A stretch of 64,000 nt of DNA from JAPULR01 sp965238215 (GTDB lineage: Bacteria; Chloroflexota; Dehalococcoidia; Lucifugimonadales; GCA-2712585): positions 1,364,001 to 1,428,000 of the forward strand of contig OZ250180.1 of the NCBI GenBank assembly GCA_965238215.1, read 5' to 3'. Shown in pieces: positions 16,648 through 24,272 of this stretch. The position numbers were made by a program, and so were the translations under genes. Numbering within the stretch: position 1 is the stretch's first letter; every line of letters begins with the position of its first letter. The notes under the pieces are model-generated. The model made no database searches and was not told the DNA's origin. It saw nothing but the letters and a program-made list of their open reading frames with translations.

Positions 16648-16844
16648 GAGATTCTTCGCTCCGCTCAGAATGACATTGACCTTGGAGTGACTGCTGATGG
16701 AGCAGAAAATGAATGCGGTTTAGGCGAGCGGGCGGTTCCCGAACCGCCCCTACGGAGGAGAATGTTGTCGGGCACGGGGATCACCCCCATCCCGCGTCTT
16801 CACGAGGGCAGGCTCTAACCTTCCCCCATCAAGGGGGAAGGGAT
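16648..16844. repeat. Composite of four short repeats in one gap
   Basis: In order: family C at 16648-16679 (GATTCTTCGCTCCGCTCAGA, then ATGACATTGACC); family A at 16730-16754 (GGGCGGTTCCCGAACCGCCC, then CTACG); a 22-base unit at 16795-16816 (CGTCTTCACGAGGGCAGGCT plus CT), which recurs exactly at 21047-21068; and family D at about 16815-16844 (CCTTCCCCCATCAAGGGGGA plus AGGG). No gene is seen in 16621-16920. Confidence 0.65.
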
Positions 16845-16920
16845 TTGTAGGCACGGAACGGGCTATTTTCATAGTAATGACACACAATATACCTGCCCAA
16901 CCAATTAGGACGGTAGAAGC

Positions 16921-18066
16921 GTGGACTTAGCGTTAAGCGAAATTCAGCAGATGTTGAAGACCAGCGCCCGGGAGGTGCTGGCCCAGGAGTGTCCCTTCGA
17001 GGTAGTTCGGGCCATGGAAGGGCATCCGCAGGGGTATCCGCTTCCACTGTGGCGCGGGATGGCGGAGTTGGGGTGGCTGGGGCTGGCTGCGCCGGAGGAG
17101 TACGGCGGCGCAGGGGGCTCATTTCTAGACCTGGCCATGCTGTTGGAGGAGATGGGACGCGCGCTAACCCCTGGCCCGTTCTTCTCCACGGTGGTCCTCG
17201 GCGGGCTAACGGTTATGGACGCGGGGGACGAGGCTATGCGGTCGAAGCTGCTGCCCGGAATCTCCAGCGGGGAGACGCTGATGACCCTTGCCGTCACCGA
17301 GGAGAGCGGCGGATACGGCCCGGAGGGGGTGCAGCTGGAGGCCAAGCGTCGGGGGGATGAATACGTTCTCTCCGGCCGGAAGCTCTTCGTGCCCGACGCT
17401 CACGTCGCCGATTACGCCATCGTGGCTGCGCGAACCGCCGAGGGGGCAGACGCCAGGGAAGGGATAACCCTGTTCCTGACGCCTTTGAAGACGGAAAGGG
17501 TCACTGTGACGCCTCACGCGACAATGGCGCTGGAGAAGCAGGCGCAGGTGGATTTCAACGACGTGCGGGTGTCCGCCGATTCGGTGCTGGGGACGGTGGA
17601 TGAGGGCTGGCCGGCGCTGGAGCGGGCCTTGCAGCGGGCGGCGACGGCCAAGGGGTTGGAGATGGTGGGCGGCGGGGAAGCGGTGTTGGAGATGACGTTG
17701 GACTATCTGAAAGACCGGGTGCAGTTCGGCCGGCCCGTCGGGACTTTCCAGGCGTTACAGCACCACTGCGCCAACATGGCCATCGACTTAGAGGGGAGCC
17801 GGTACGCGGTGTACCAGGCGGCCTACCGGATTTCGGAGGGGCTGCCGGCCCGTCGGGAGGTTTCGGTGGCCAAGGCGTGGGTGAGCGACGCTTATATGAG
17901 GGTGTGCGCGACGGCGCTCCAGTGCCACGGGGCGGTGGGGTTCACGGAGGAGCACAACTTGCAGCTATTCACCCGCCGGGCGCGGGTCCAGGAGCAGTTG
18001 TACGGGGACGGAGGGTATCACCGGCGCCTGCTGTCGGCGGGGTTAAGGGGTGGGGTAGGGGTTTAG
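16921..18066 (+). CDS. Acyl-CoA dehydrogenase family protein, second paralog
   Basis: A 381-residue flavoprotein of the acyl-CoA dehydrogenase fold, divergent from its neighbour: the N-terminal domain ends AAPEEYGGAGGSFLDLAMLL. The flavin-binding strand reads TLAVTEESGGYGPEGVQLEA and lacks the usual GSD triplet. The C-terminal domain has FGRPVGTFQALQHHCANMAI and QCHGAVGFTEEHNLQLF. The usual YEGTSEIQ catalytic region is replaced by LFTRRARVQEQLYGD. This resembles the small-subunit type of heteromeric dehydrogenases (for example FadE pairs acting on sterol-like CoAs). It may therefore pair with the 15460 protein, but that is inference. GTG start. Confidence 0.85.
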   Translation: MDLALSEIQQMLKTSAREVLAQECPFEVVRAMEGHPQGYPLPLWRGMAELGWLGLAAPEEYGGAGGSFLDLAMLLEEMGRALTPGPFFSTVVLGGLTVMDAGDEAMRSKLLPGISSGETLMTLAVTEESGGYGPEGVQLEAKRRGDEYVLSGRKLFVPDAHVADYAIVAARTAEGADAREGITLFLTPLKTERVTVTPHATMALEKQAQVDFNDVRVSADSVLGTVDEGWPALERALQRAATAKGLEMVGGGEAVLEMTLDYLKDRVQFGRPVGTFQALQHHCANMAIDLEGSRYAVYQAAYRISEGLPARREVSVAKAWVSDAYMRVCATALQCHGAVGFTEEHNLQLFTRRARVQEQLYGDGGYHRRLLSAGLRGGVGV

Positions 18067-18170
18067 GGGGGGCGACTGTTGGCCTTATTCCTCCATCATG
18101 TATGCTATGTATTGGACGATTTCGGGGTCATGCAGAATGGTGCAGCTATTCGGAGCATAGCTTCGTCTAT

Positions 18171-18533
18171 TCAATCGGGCAGATTAACTTCTATCTCTTG
18201 TCCGGGATTACAAATAGAAATCAGCGGTGTGTAGACACGATGCAGGTATCGCTCAATACAGAGACGCTGAGAATGGCTGTTAACTTCGGCCCAGGTAACT
18301 AACAAGAGACCAGCTCCCCTATGTGCGAGGATCTCTGGTGATGACTGGTGAGTGGTCAATCTATCTGCGATGTTGCCTTGACCAACGTAGATTACTTTGG
18401 CCGACAAGTTATGCCATATTATGTAGACTCCGTCGGTGTTCACATCCGAAAGATCAACGGTCTCAAGCGGACAGAACTGACCGCCCTGACACTTAACCCA
18501 GGAGACAATCATACTAATCTTCCTTATCCTCAA
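18171..18533 (-). CDS. Small GIY-YIG nuclease-like protein
   Basis: A 120-residue protein whose residues 35-110 fit the GIY-YIG fold: DGVYIIWH, then KVIYVGQGNIADRLTTH with the conserved Arg, and a late Glu in RLCIERYLHRVYTPL. No second domain is present, unlike UvrC or homing enzymes, so this is a lone catalytic module of unknown target. It overlaps the preceding membrane-protein gene by 20 bases. Base composition is poorer in GC than the flanking dehydrogenase and mutase genes, which suggests an acquired segment (about 18.1-19.2 kb). Confidence 0.6.
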   Translation of the reverse strand: MRIRKISMIVSWVKCQGGQFCPLETVDLSDVNTDGVYIIWHNLSAKVIYVGQGNIADRLTTHQSSPEILAHRGAGLLLVTWAEVNSHSQRLCIERYLHRVYTPLISICNPGQEIEVNLPD

Positions 18534-18915
18534 TTCTTACTTTGCCCGGTGGCGGAGTATGAAAGGCTTTGGGTGGTCGGTCAACACTGTGGGCATCCGG
18601 GGGGACTGGCTTCGCTTTCCGTCGTTCCTTTTCTTTGTCTGTTAGGTTGAATCTCCTTCGCAAGTAGTCTCCCAATACCATAAATGACCTCCTAATATAC
18701 CTAATTGTAGGACCTGCTAACCCCCATCCTTCAACAAGAAACAAAGATACGGCAGCGGATGTGATCGCGAGTGAGGCTGAGTAATCCCACGTTTTAACAA
18801 TATACTCTGGTAAATTGCTTGACTCAACAGCGGCCCTTACAAGCAAGACTATTACACCGACAAAGAATTGCAGAGTGAAGAGCCCAAAATACCAAGCCTT
18901 GGCTGCTCTAGGCAC
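18514..18915 (-). CDS. Membrane protein fragment; reading frame extends upstream to 19140 across two TAG codons
   Basis: The open part encodes 133 residues with hydrophobic segments at about 9-30 and 47-68 and a long basic, Pro-rich cytoplasmic tail. Upstream, the same frame continues: EPLPEETERESIWSV back to TAG at 18958-18960, then a 56-residue stretch containing RMLERAQFLDRLGSIAVQYD, then TAG at 19132-19134 preceded by ATG CCC at 19135-19140. AAGGAGGG lies 11 bases before that ATG. The original gene was therefore probably 18514-19140, now cut by one or two amber codons. No family recognised. It overlaps the GIY-YIG gene and likely formed an operon with it. Confidence 0.5.
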   Translation of the reverse strand: MPRAAKAWYFGLFTLQFFVGVIVLLVRAAVESSNLPEYIVKTWDYSASLAITSAAVSLFLVEGWGLAGPTIRYIRRSFMVLGDYLRRRFNLTDKEKERRKAKPVPPDAHSVDRPPKAFHTPPPGKVRIEDKED

Positions 18916-19262
18916 ACTCCAAATCGACTCCCGTTCTGTCTCTTCTGGCAGCGGCTCCTACCTCCTCGAAATACTTGGTGACGTTGAAGTTGTGTGCTTG
19001 TTCAGGTTGTGATGACCAAATGTACTTATGGAGCCATCATATTGTACCGCAATGGAACCAAGCCTATCTAGGAATTGTGCTCTCTCAAGCATTCGAGACA
19101 GTTTAGTAGGCTCCAATCTAGTTGTCACCACCTAGGGCATTTGGCTTTTACCCTCCTTGCTACCTGCCAAGACTCCACACTATTTGGCAAACATCAGCCT
19201 CCGCCGGAGCACTGACCGCCCCCACCATCCCAGGTTGAGTGGGGCCATGATGGGGGTTAGAA

Positions 19263-20954
19263 TTGGGGCATCCCAATTGGAGGCGTGGCGGTTTGGGCAG
19301 CAGCGGGAAGGAACAGTGGCGTAGGCGGACCCTGAACCCGGCTTTGCAGGCCAGGGCGCAGCGAGGCGACGCCTTCGCCACCGAGTCGGGCTTGGACGTT
19401 GACGCGGTCTACGCCGCCGCCGATCTTCGCGACAACGGCTTCGAACATCGTCAAGACCTGGGCAACCCCGGCGAATACCCCTTCACCCGGGGAGTCCAGC
19501 CCACAATGTACCGAGGCCGGCTCTGGACCATGCGGCAGTATTCCGGCTACGCCACGGCGGAGGAGTCCAACCGACGCTACCGGTACCTGCTGGAGCAGGG
19601 ACAAACGGGTCTCTCCGTGGCCTTCGACCTGCCCACCCAGATAGGCTACGACTCAGACCATCCGCTGGCCCGGGGCGAGGTGGGCAAGGTAGGCGTGCCC
19701 ATCTGCCACTTGGAAGACATGGAGACGCTGCTGGAGGGCATCCCCCTGGACAAGGTCAGCACGTCCATGACCATTAACGCCACGGCGTCGGTGCTCCTAT
19801 GCCTCTACGCCGCCGTTGCGAAAAAGCGGGGCGTTCCCCTTTCCAGCATCAGCGGCACCCTTCAGAACGACATTCTCAAGGAGTACATTGCCAGAGGCAC
19901 CTACATCTATCCGCCCCAACCTTCCATGCGGCTGGTGGTGGACGTGTTCAAGTACTGCTCCAACAACATCCCCCGCTGGAACACCATCAGCGTGAGCGGC
20001 TACCACATGCGGGAGGCCGGCTCGACGGCGGTACAGGAGCTGGCCTTCACCTTCGCGAACGCCATCGAGTACGTTCAGGCGGCAGTGGACGCGGGCTTGG
20101 ACGTGGACGAATTCGCCGGGCGGGTGTCTTTCTTCTTCGTGTCCCACAACAATATCTTCGAGGAGGCAGCCAAGTTCCGGGCGGCCCGGAAGATGTGGGC
20201 AAAGATTATGAAAAAACGCTTTCACGCCCGCAATCCCCGCTCCATGCGGCTTCGATTCCACACCCAGACGGCTGGGGTCACTCTCACGGCACAGCAGCCC
20301 AACAACAACGTGGTGCGCACCACTTTGCAGGCCCTGGCGGCGGTGCTGGGAGGCACCCAGTCGCTGCACGTGAACTCGAGGGACGAAGCCCTTTCGCTGC
20401 CCTCCGAGGAGTCGGTGCAGATATCCCTTCGCACGCAGCAGATTCTGGCCCACGAGACGGGCATCGGCGACGTGGTTGACCCACTGGGAGGCTCTTACTT
20501 CGTGGAAGACCTGACCCGTCGGCTGGAGGAGGGGGCGTGGGAGTACATTCGCCGAATAGACGAGATGGGCGGCGCGGCGGACGCCTTGGAGCAGGGTTTT
20601 CAGATGGGGGAGATTCATCAGGCCGCGTATCAGCATCAGATGGACGTAGAGGCGGGACGGCGGACCATCGTTGGGGTGAATAAGTATCGATCGGAGGACC
20701 CGCCGGACGGCAGTTCGCTGAAGGTGGACGAAGAGGCGGGACGGCGACAGACGGCGCGGCTGGAGCGCGTGCGGGGGGAGCGGGACGGGGCGGTTGCGGC
20801 TGCGGCGCTGGCTCGTCTGGCGGAAGTGGCGCGTACCGACGACAACACGGTGGAGGCGATCCTGGAGTGCGTAGAGAGCTACTGCACACTAGGGGAGATA
20901 TGCGACGTTTTCCGTGGGGTCTTCGGGGAGCAGCGGGAGATGGTCGGGCTATAG
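19263..20954 (+). CDS. Methylmalonyl-CoA mutase, large (catalytic) subunit without B12 domain
   Basis: Converts methylmalonyl-CoA and succinyl-CoA by a radical mechanism. The 563-residue product has the CoA-binding barrel: RGVQPTMYRGRLWTMRQYSG, then SVAFDLPTQIGYDSDH and the ISISGYHMREAG-type motif (here ISVSGYHMREAGS). RFHTQTAGVTLTAQQPNNN follows. There is no B12-binding domain; that is the separate 138-residue protein at 22924, the split arrangement seen in archaea and Chloroflexota. A TTG at 19263 is used; about 45 N-terminal residues before the core are poorly conserved. The order mutase-dehydrogenase-epimerase-B12 subunit suggests one propionyl-CoA or branched-chain pathway. Confidence 0.93.
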   Translation: MGHPNWRRGGLGSSGKEQWRRRTLNPALQARAQRGDAFATESGLDVDAVYAAADLRDNGFEHRQDLGNPGEYPFTRGVQPTMYRGRLWTMRQYSGYATAEESNRRYRYLLEQGQTGLSVAFDLPTQIGYDSDHPLARGEVGKVGVPICHLEDMETLLEGIPLDKVSTSMTINATASVLLCLYAAVAKKRGVPLSSISGTLQNDILKEYIARGTYIYPPQPSMRLVVDVFKYCSNNIPRWNTISVSGYHMREAGSTAVQELAFTFANAIEYVQAAVDAGLDVDEFAGRVSFFFVSHNNIFEEAAKFRAARKMWAKIMKKRFHARNPRSMRLRFHTQTAGVTLTAQQPNNNVVRTTLQALAAVLGGTQSLHVNSRDEALSLPSEESVQISLRTQQILAHETGIGDVVDPLGGSYFVEDLTRRLEEGAWEYIRRIDEMGGAADALEQGFQMGEIHQAAYQHQMDVEAGRRTIVGVNKYRSEDPPDGSSLKVDEEAGRRQTARLERVRGERDGAVAAAALARLAEVARTDDNTVEAILECVESYCTLGEICDVFRGVFGEQREMVGL

Positions 20955-20986
20955 GATGTGTGGGGGCATGGTTGTCGGTGGTGAAC

Positions 20987-21080
20987 GGGCGGTTCGCGAA
21001 CCGCCCCTACGAGGGAAGGGTAGAGAAAGAGATGGATTCCCGCCCCCGTCTTCACGAGGGCAGGCTCTTCGCGGGAACAA
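20987..21080. repeat. Family A palindrome followed by a family B repeat split by a 22-base unit
   Basis: Family A at 20987-21013 (GGGCGGTTCGCGAACCGCCC, then CTACGAGG). Family B begins at 21031 (GATGGATTCCCGC) and resumes at about 21069 (CTTCGCGGGAACAACGGGG). The bases between contain the same 22-base unit found at 16795-16816. This is consistent with one repeat having inserted into another. Confidence 0.65.
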
Positions 21081-21173
21081 CGGGGCGACACGAACGGGGC
21101 TACTTCTGTTATAAATAATATGTGAAGGGTGCCGAGCCTCGGCGTACCCAATACGAGAATCAAGGGGTCCAAC

Positions 21174-22328
21174 ATGGTAGACCTGCTATTGACTGAAGAA
21201 GAGCGCATGCTGCAGGCGGTGGTGCGGGAGTTCGCCGACAGGGAACTAAAGCCCCGCGCCCGGGAGATGGACGAGAAGGAGGAGTTCTCCTGGGAAGTCT
21301 GGCGCAGCATGGTGGGACTGGGGCTGGCGGGAATCGGCGTGGATCCGGCCTTTGGAGGCAGCGGTGGCACCCACAGGCAGATGGTCATAGCCATCCAGGA
21401 GGTATCCAGGGGCGACGCCGCCTCTGCGGTGAACCTGCTGGCGCACCGCTCTCTTGGACTGGAGACCGTCAGCCAGTTTGGGAGCGAGGAGCAGAAGTCC
21501 AGGTACATCCCCGGCGCGGTGGACGGCTCGAAGATCCTGGCCTGGGCATTGACGGAACCAGGTTCCGGCTCCGACGCCGCCGCTCTCCAAACAACGGCGA
21601 CGGAGCGCAACGGTTCTTACGTATTGAACGGCAGCAAGATCTTCATAACCAACGGCGACGTTGCCCATGCCACGGTGCTCTTTGCCACCGTGGACCGGAG
21701 CTTGCGGCATCGGGGCGTAACCGCCTTTATAGTGGACGGAGACTCCGACGGGTTTCAGGTGAACAAGCAGCAGGGGAAGATGGGCATGAGGGGTTCCAGC
21801 ACCGTGGAGATGACCTTCGAGGACGTGGAGGTGCCACGAGAGAACCTCATCGGCGAGGTGGGGCAGGGCTTCCGGTACGCCATGGCAATTCTGGACTCCA
21901 GCCGCATCGTCATAGCGGCCCAGTGCATCGGCATAGCCATGGCAGCTTTCGAGTCGGCGGTGCAGTACGCCCAGCAGCGTCGCACCTTCGGCAAAGCCAT
22001 CGCGGAGCATCAGGCCATTCAGTTCATGATCGCGGACATGGCAACGGACATCTACGCCAGCCAGACCATGACGATGCACGCCGCTACCCTGAAAGACCGG
22101 GACGAGCCTTATTTGGAGGCTGCGTCCATGGCCAAGCTCTACGCGTCCGAGGCCTGCTTCCGAGTGTGCTCCAACGCCCTGCAGATTCATGGGGGCTACG
22201 GCTATTTCAAGGAGTCCGACGTGGAGCGCTACTTCCGGGACTCCCGGGTCACCAGCATCTACGAGGGCACTTCCGAGGTGCAGCGCTTGGTCATAGCCCG
22301 CCAGATGCTTCAGAAGTTTCAGCTATGA
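21174..22328 (+). CDS. Acyl-CoA dehydrogenase (short/branched-chain type)
   Basis: A 384-residue flavoenzyme. Key parts are the N-terminal helices with ELKPRAREMDEKEEFSWEVW, the flavin-contact AWALTEPGSGSDAAALQTTA, KIFITNGDVAHATV, QQRRTFGKAIAEHQAIQFMI and IYEGTSEVQRLVIARQ with the catalytic Glu. I place the start at the ATG at 21174, which has AAGGGG six bases upstream; the frame is open to 21129 but lacks a ribosome site there. It lies between the mutase subunits, so its likely substrate is a short or branched acyl-CoA feeding propionyl-CoA. Confidence 0.92.
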   Translation: MVDLLLTEEERMLQAVVREFADRELKPRAREMDEKEEFSWEVWRSMVGLGLAGIGVDPAFGGSGGTHRQMVIAIQEVSRGDAASAVNLLAHRSLGLETVSQFGSEEQKSRYIPGAVDGSKILAWALTEPGSGSDAAALQTTATERNGSYVLNGSKIFITNGDVAHATVLFATVDRSLRHRGVTAFIVDGDSDGFQVNKQQGKMGMRGSSTVEMTFEDVEVPRENLIGEVGQGFRYAMAILDSSRIVIAAQCIGIAMAAFESAVQYAQQRRTFGKAIAEHQAIQFMIADMATDIYASQTMTMHAATLKDRDEPYLEAASMAKLYASEACFRVCSNALQIHGGYGYFKESDVERYFRDSRVTSIYEGTSEVQRLVIARQMLQKFQL

Positions 22329-22407
22329 GTTTTTCTTACCCTTTAAGATATTGATGCGCCGGACTGTATCCCATTCACCAATCCGAGTTGTATAAGGAAC
22401 GAAAATC

Positions 22408-22854
22408 TTGAGTAAGACGTGCGTCGTGGAGTACGTGGACCACGTGGGAGTGGCGGTCGCTGACGTGGAGAAGGCGTTGGCCTTCTTCCGGCAGACCTTT
22501 GGCGTGCCCATGCCGGAAGTGAAGGAACTGGAGGACCAGGGCGTGCGGGCGGCGCTGATTGAGGTGGGACAGACTCGGCTGGAGTTGCTGCAGCCGACAG
22601 GGCCCGAAACTCCCGTTGGCCGCTTCATAGAGCGTCGGGGCGAAGGGCTGCACCATCTTGCCTTCAACGTAAAAGACGTGGCAGCAGGCTTGGAGGCCGT
22701 CAAATCCCAGGGCCTCCAGGTGATCGACGAGACGCCGCGGGAGGGGCTATCAGGCATCATCGCCTTCATCCATCCCCGGTCCGTCCACGGCGTGCTGACG
22801 GAGCTGGTGCAGAGCGTGGAGCCGGACAGTTCCGATGGGGAAAAGACGGGATGA
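22408..22854 (+). CDS. mce: Methylmalonyl-CoA epimerase
   Basis: Interconverts the 2S and 2R forms of methylmalonyl-CoA. The 148-residue vicinal-oxygen-chelate protein has paired beta-alpha-beta modules. Metal-ligand regions are YVDHVGVAVADVEKAL (His), EGLHHLAFNV (His) and GVLTELVQ (Glu). A TTG start at 22408 follows AAGGAACG. It lies between the acyl-CoA dehydrogenase and the B12-binding mutase subunit in one direction, completing the mutase pathway. Confidence 0.94.
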   Translation: MSKTCVVEYVDHVGVAVADVEKALAFFRQTFGVPMPEVKELEDQGVRAALIEVGQTRLELLQPTGPETPVGRFIERRGEGLHHLAFNVKDVAAGLEAVKSQGLQVIDETPREGLSGIIAFIHPRSVHGVLTELVQSVEPDSSDGEKTG

Positions 22855-22923
22855 GGCGACGCATAGGAGAGCCAACAACATCGTCTAAACGGATCGAAGT
22901 CTTGCCAGGGGAAATAAAGCGGG

Positions 22924-23340
22924 ATGGCTGAACCGGAACGCATAATCAGGGTGCTGGTGGCAAAACCCGGGCTGGACGGCCACGACCGGGGCGCAAAGGT
23001 CATCGCCCGTGCACTCCGGGACGCGGGCATGGAGGTCGTTTACACCGGCATACGGCAGACGCCCCAAATGATTGTGGAGACGGCGCTACAGGAGGACGTG
23101 GACGTCATCGGCCTCAGCATTCTATCCGGCGCCCACATGGCGCTTTTTCCGGAAATCATCTCAGGGCTCAGGGAAAACGGCATGGAAGACGTGCTTCTGG
23201 TGGCGGGCGGCATCATACCCCTGGAGGACCAACCGGAGCTTCAGCAAATGGGTCTACGGGGCATATTCGGCCCTGGCGCATCCACGGGTGACATCATAAC
23301 TTTCATCCGGGACACCGTTCAAGAAAAGCCCTACTCTTAG
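22924..23340 (+). CDS. Methylmalonyl-CoA mutase, B12-binding small subunit
   Basis: A 138-residue cobalamin-binding domain: LVAKPGLDGHDRGAKVIARA carries the DxHxxG motif whose His ligates cobalt. GLSILSGAHMALFPEI and LLVAGGIIP supply the SxL and GG motifs for the nucleotide tail. It pairs with the large subunit at 19263. The length is that of archaeal and Chloroflexota small subunits. The ATG at 22924 lies 69 bases after mce. It is the last gene before the strong promoter at 23404. Confidence 0.95.
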   Translation: MAEPERIIRVLVAKPGLDGHDRGAKVIARALRDAGMEVVYTGIRQTPQMIVETALQEDVDVIGLSILSGAHMALFPEIISGLRENGMEDVLLVAGGIIPLEDQPELQQMGLRGIFGPGASTGDIITFIRDTVQEKPYS

Positions 23341-23403
23341 CCGAAATCCAGGTCTATTTCCACGCCTGATCTCTCTAACTCCGCTCGCGCCATCCGCAAA
23401 TCC

Positions 23404-23433
23404 TTGACATGGCTCAATTTCTAAACCTATAAT
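23404..23433 (+). promoter_or_regulatory. Near-consensus sigma-70 promoter of the DUF177-rpmF-fabD block
   Basis: TTGACA (23404-23409), 18-base spacer, TATAAT (23428-23433): both hexamers are perfect. Start of transcription near 23440, with the DUF177 ATG at 23466. The best promoter seen in the window. Confidence 0.75.
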
Positions 23434-23465
23434 TTGCCGTCCTTCGCAAAGCGTTTAACAACTAT

Positions 23466-23999
23466 ATGCAACATAATGTTTCTGATCTCTTACGGGAACC
23501 CGTGGGCTGCCAGTGGGGCTTGGAGGTGGATGAGGTAGGAACCGCAGAGCCGGTGACGGGCGAGCGGATCCCCGGGCAGCTTAGGTTAACCCGCATTCAT
23601 TTGGACTCTGGGCAAGGCGTCTGTGCGGAGGCCCACTTGGGGGTGCAGGCGGTCCTGGTCTGCGACCGGCGCCTGCGAAGGTTCCGACAGCCCGTCCGCG
23701 CCGATCTCGCCGAGTTGTTCCGGACGAGCGAGCCACAGCCCATCGACTTGGCGGACGGAGGGTCGTTCGTAGACAGCGGCGGCGTTCTCGACCTGGAAGA
23801 GATCTTCCGACAGCACATCATACTTAATCTACCCGCAAAAACTCTACGCCATCCCCAGTGTGTGGGCATCTGCCCAAGCTGCGGCGACTATGGCAAAAAA
23901 CATAATCATAATCACCGGCCCCAGGACCAGGAACTCCCCGCGGACCCCCGCTGGGTGGAGTTGGCGGCCCTGGGTTCATACGGAGAGAGAGGCCGCTAA
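23466..23999 (+). CDS. DUF177 (YceD-like) protein
   Basis: A 177-residue member of the DUF177/YceD family, which is almost always encoded just before rpmF and has been linked to 23S rRNA accumulation in other organisms. The central GVQAVLVCDRRLRRFRQPVR and DLEEIFRQHIILNLPAKTL segments fit the family. CVGICPSCG gives the conserved Cys pattern (usually CxGLCxxCG), followed by a His-rich stretch. The stop TAA shares one base with the ATG of rpmF (TAATG), so translation is coupled. Confidence 0.88.
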   Translation: MQHNVSDLLREPVGCQWGLEVDEVGTAEPVTGERIPGQLRLTRIHLDSGQGVCAEAHLGVQAVLVCDRRLRRFRQPVRADLAELFRTSEPQPIDLADGGSFVDSGGVLDLEEIFRQHIILNLPAKTLRHPQCVGICPSCGDYGKKHNHNHRPQDQELPADPRWVELAALGSYGERGR

Positions 24000-24196
24000 T
24001 GGGAGCCCTACCAACTAAAAAACTGACCCGGTCCAGAAGCGGTCATAAACATCAGGCCTACCGACTCAAGCCTTTACATCTTTCCCTTTGTCCGCAGTGC
24101 CGCGCGGCCAAACTTCCCCACCGGGCTTGCCTCAAGTGTGGGTTCTACAAAGGTCGGCAAATCTTCAGACCAGGAGGTGACGAAGCAGAAATTTAA
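23999..24196 (+). CDS. rpmF: 50S ribosomal protein L32, zinc-binding form
   Basis: A 65-residue large-subunit protein. MGALPTKKLTRSRSGHK is the standard L32 N-terminus (more often AVPKRKTSxxR). Two CxxC pairs, CPQC and CLKC, bind zinc. GFYKGRQI closes the family core. Its ATG overlaps the DUF177 stop by one base. fabD follows after 76 AT-rich bases; the rpmF-fab link is common in bacteria and ties ribosome and membrane synthesis. Confidence 0.95.
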   Translation: MGALPTKKLTRSRSGHKHQAYRLKPLHLSLCPQCRAAKLPHRACLKCGFYKGRQIFRPGGDEAEI

Positions 24197-24221
24197 CGGT
24201 TTTCCAGTAACCCTTTTTAAC

Positions 24222-24251
24222 TTGTCGAACCATTTTTTGTACTACTAGATT
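24222..24251 (+). promoter_or_regulatory. Possible weak internal promoter before fabD
   Basis: TTGTCG (24222-24227), 18-base spacer, TAGATT (24246-24251), in an AT-rich gap. The match is modest; read-through from the promoter at 23404 could serve fabD equally well. Confidence 0.3.
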
Positions 24252-24272
24252 AAATTCGTTAAGGGGGACGTT

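Noticed and set aside
18514..19140. TAG recoded as an amino acid
   Set aside because: Many intact genes in the window end at TAG (for example citrate synthase's neighbours, ftsK, ABC exporter), so amber is a normal stop here.
19141..19262. Cobalamin riboswitch before the methylmalonyl-CoA mutase gene
   Set aside because: No B12-box-like sequence was found in the 120 bases.
22323..23067. Minus-strand frames opposite the epimerase and B12-binding subunit
   Set aside because: Shadows of two clearly recognised genes.
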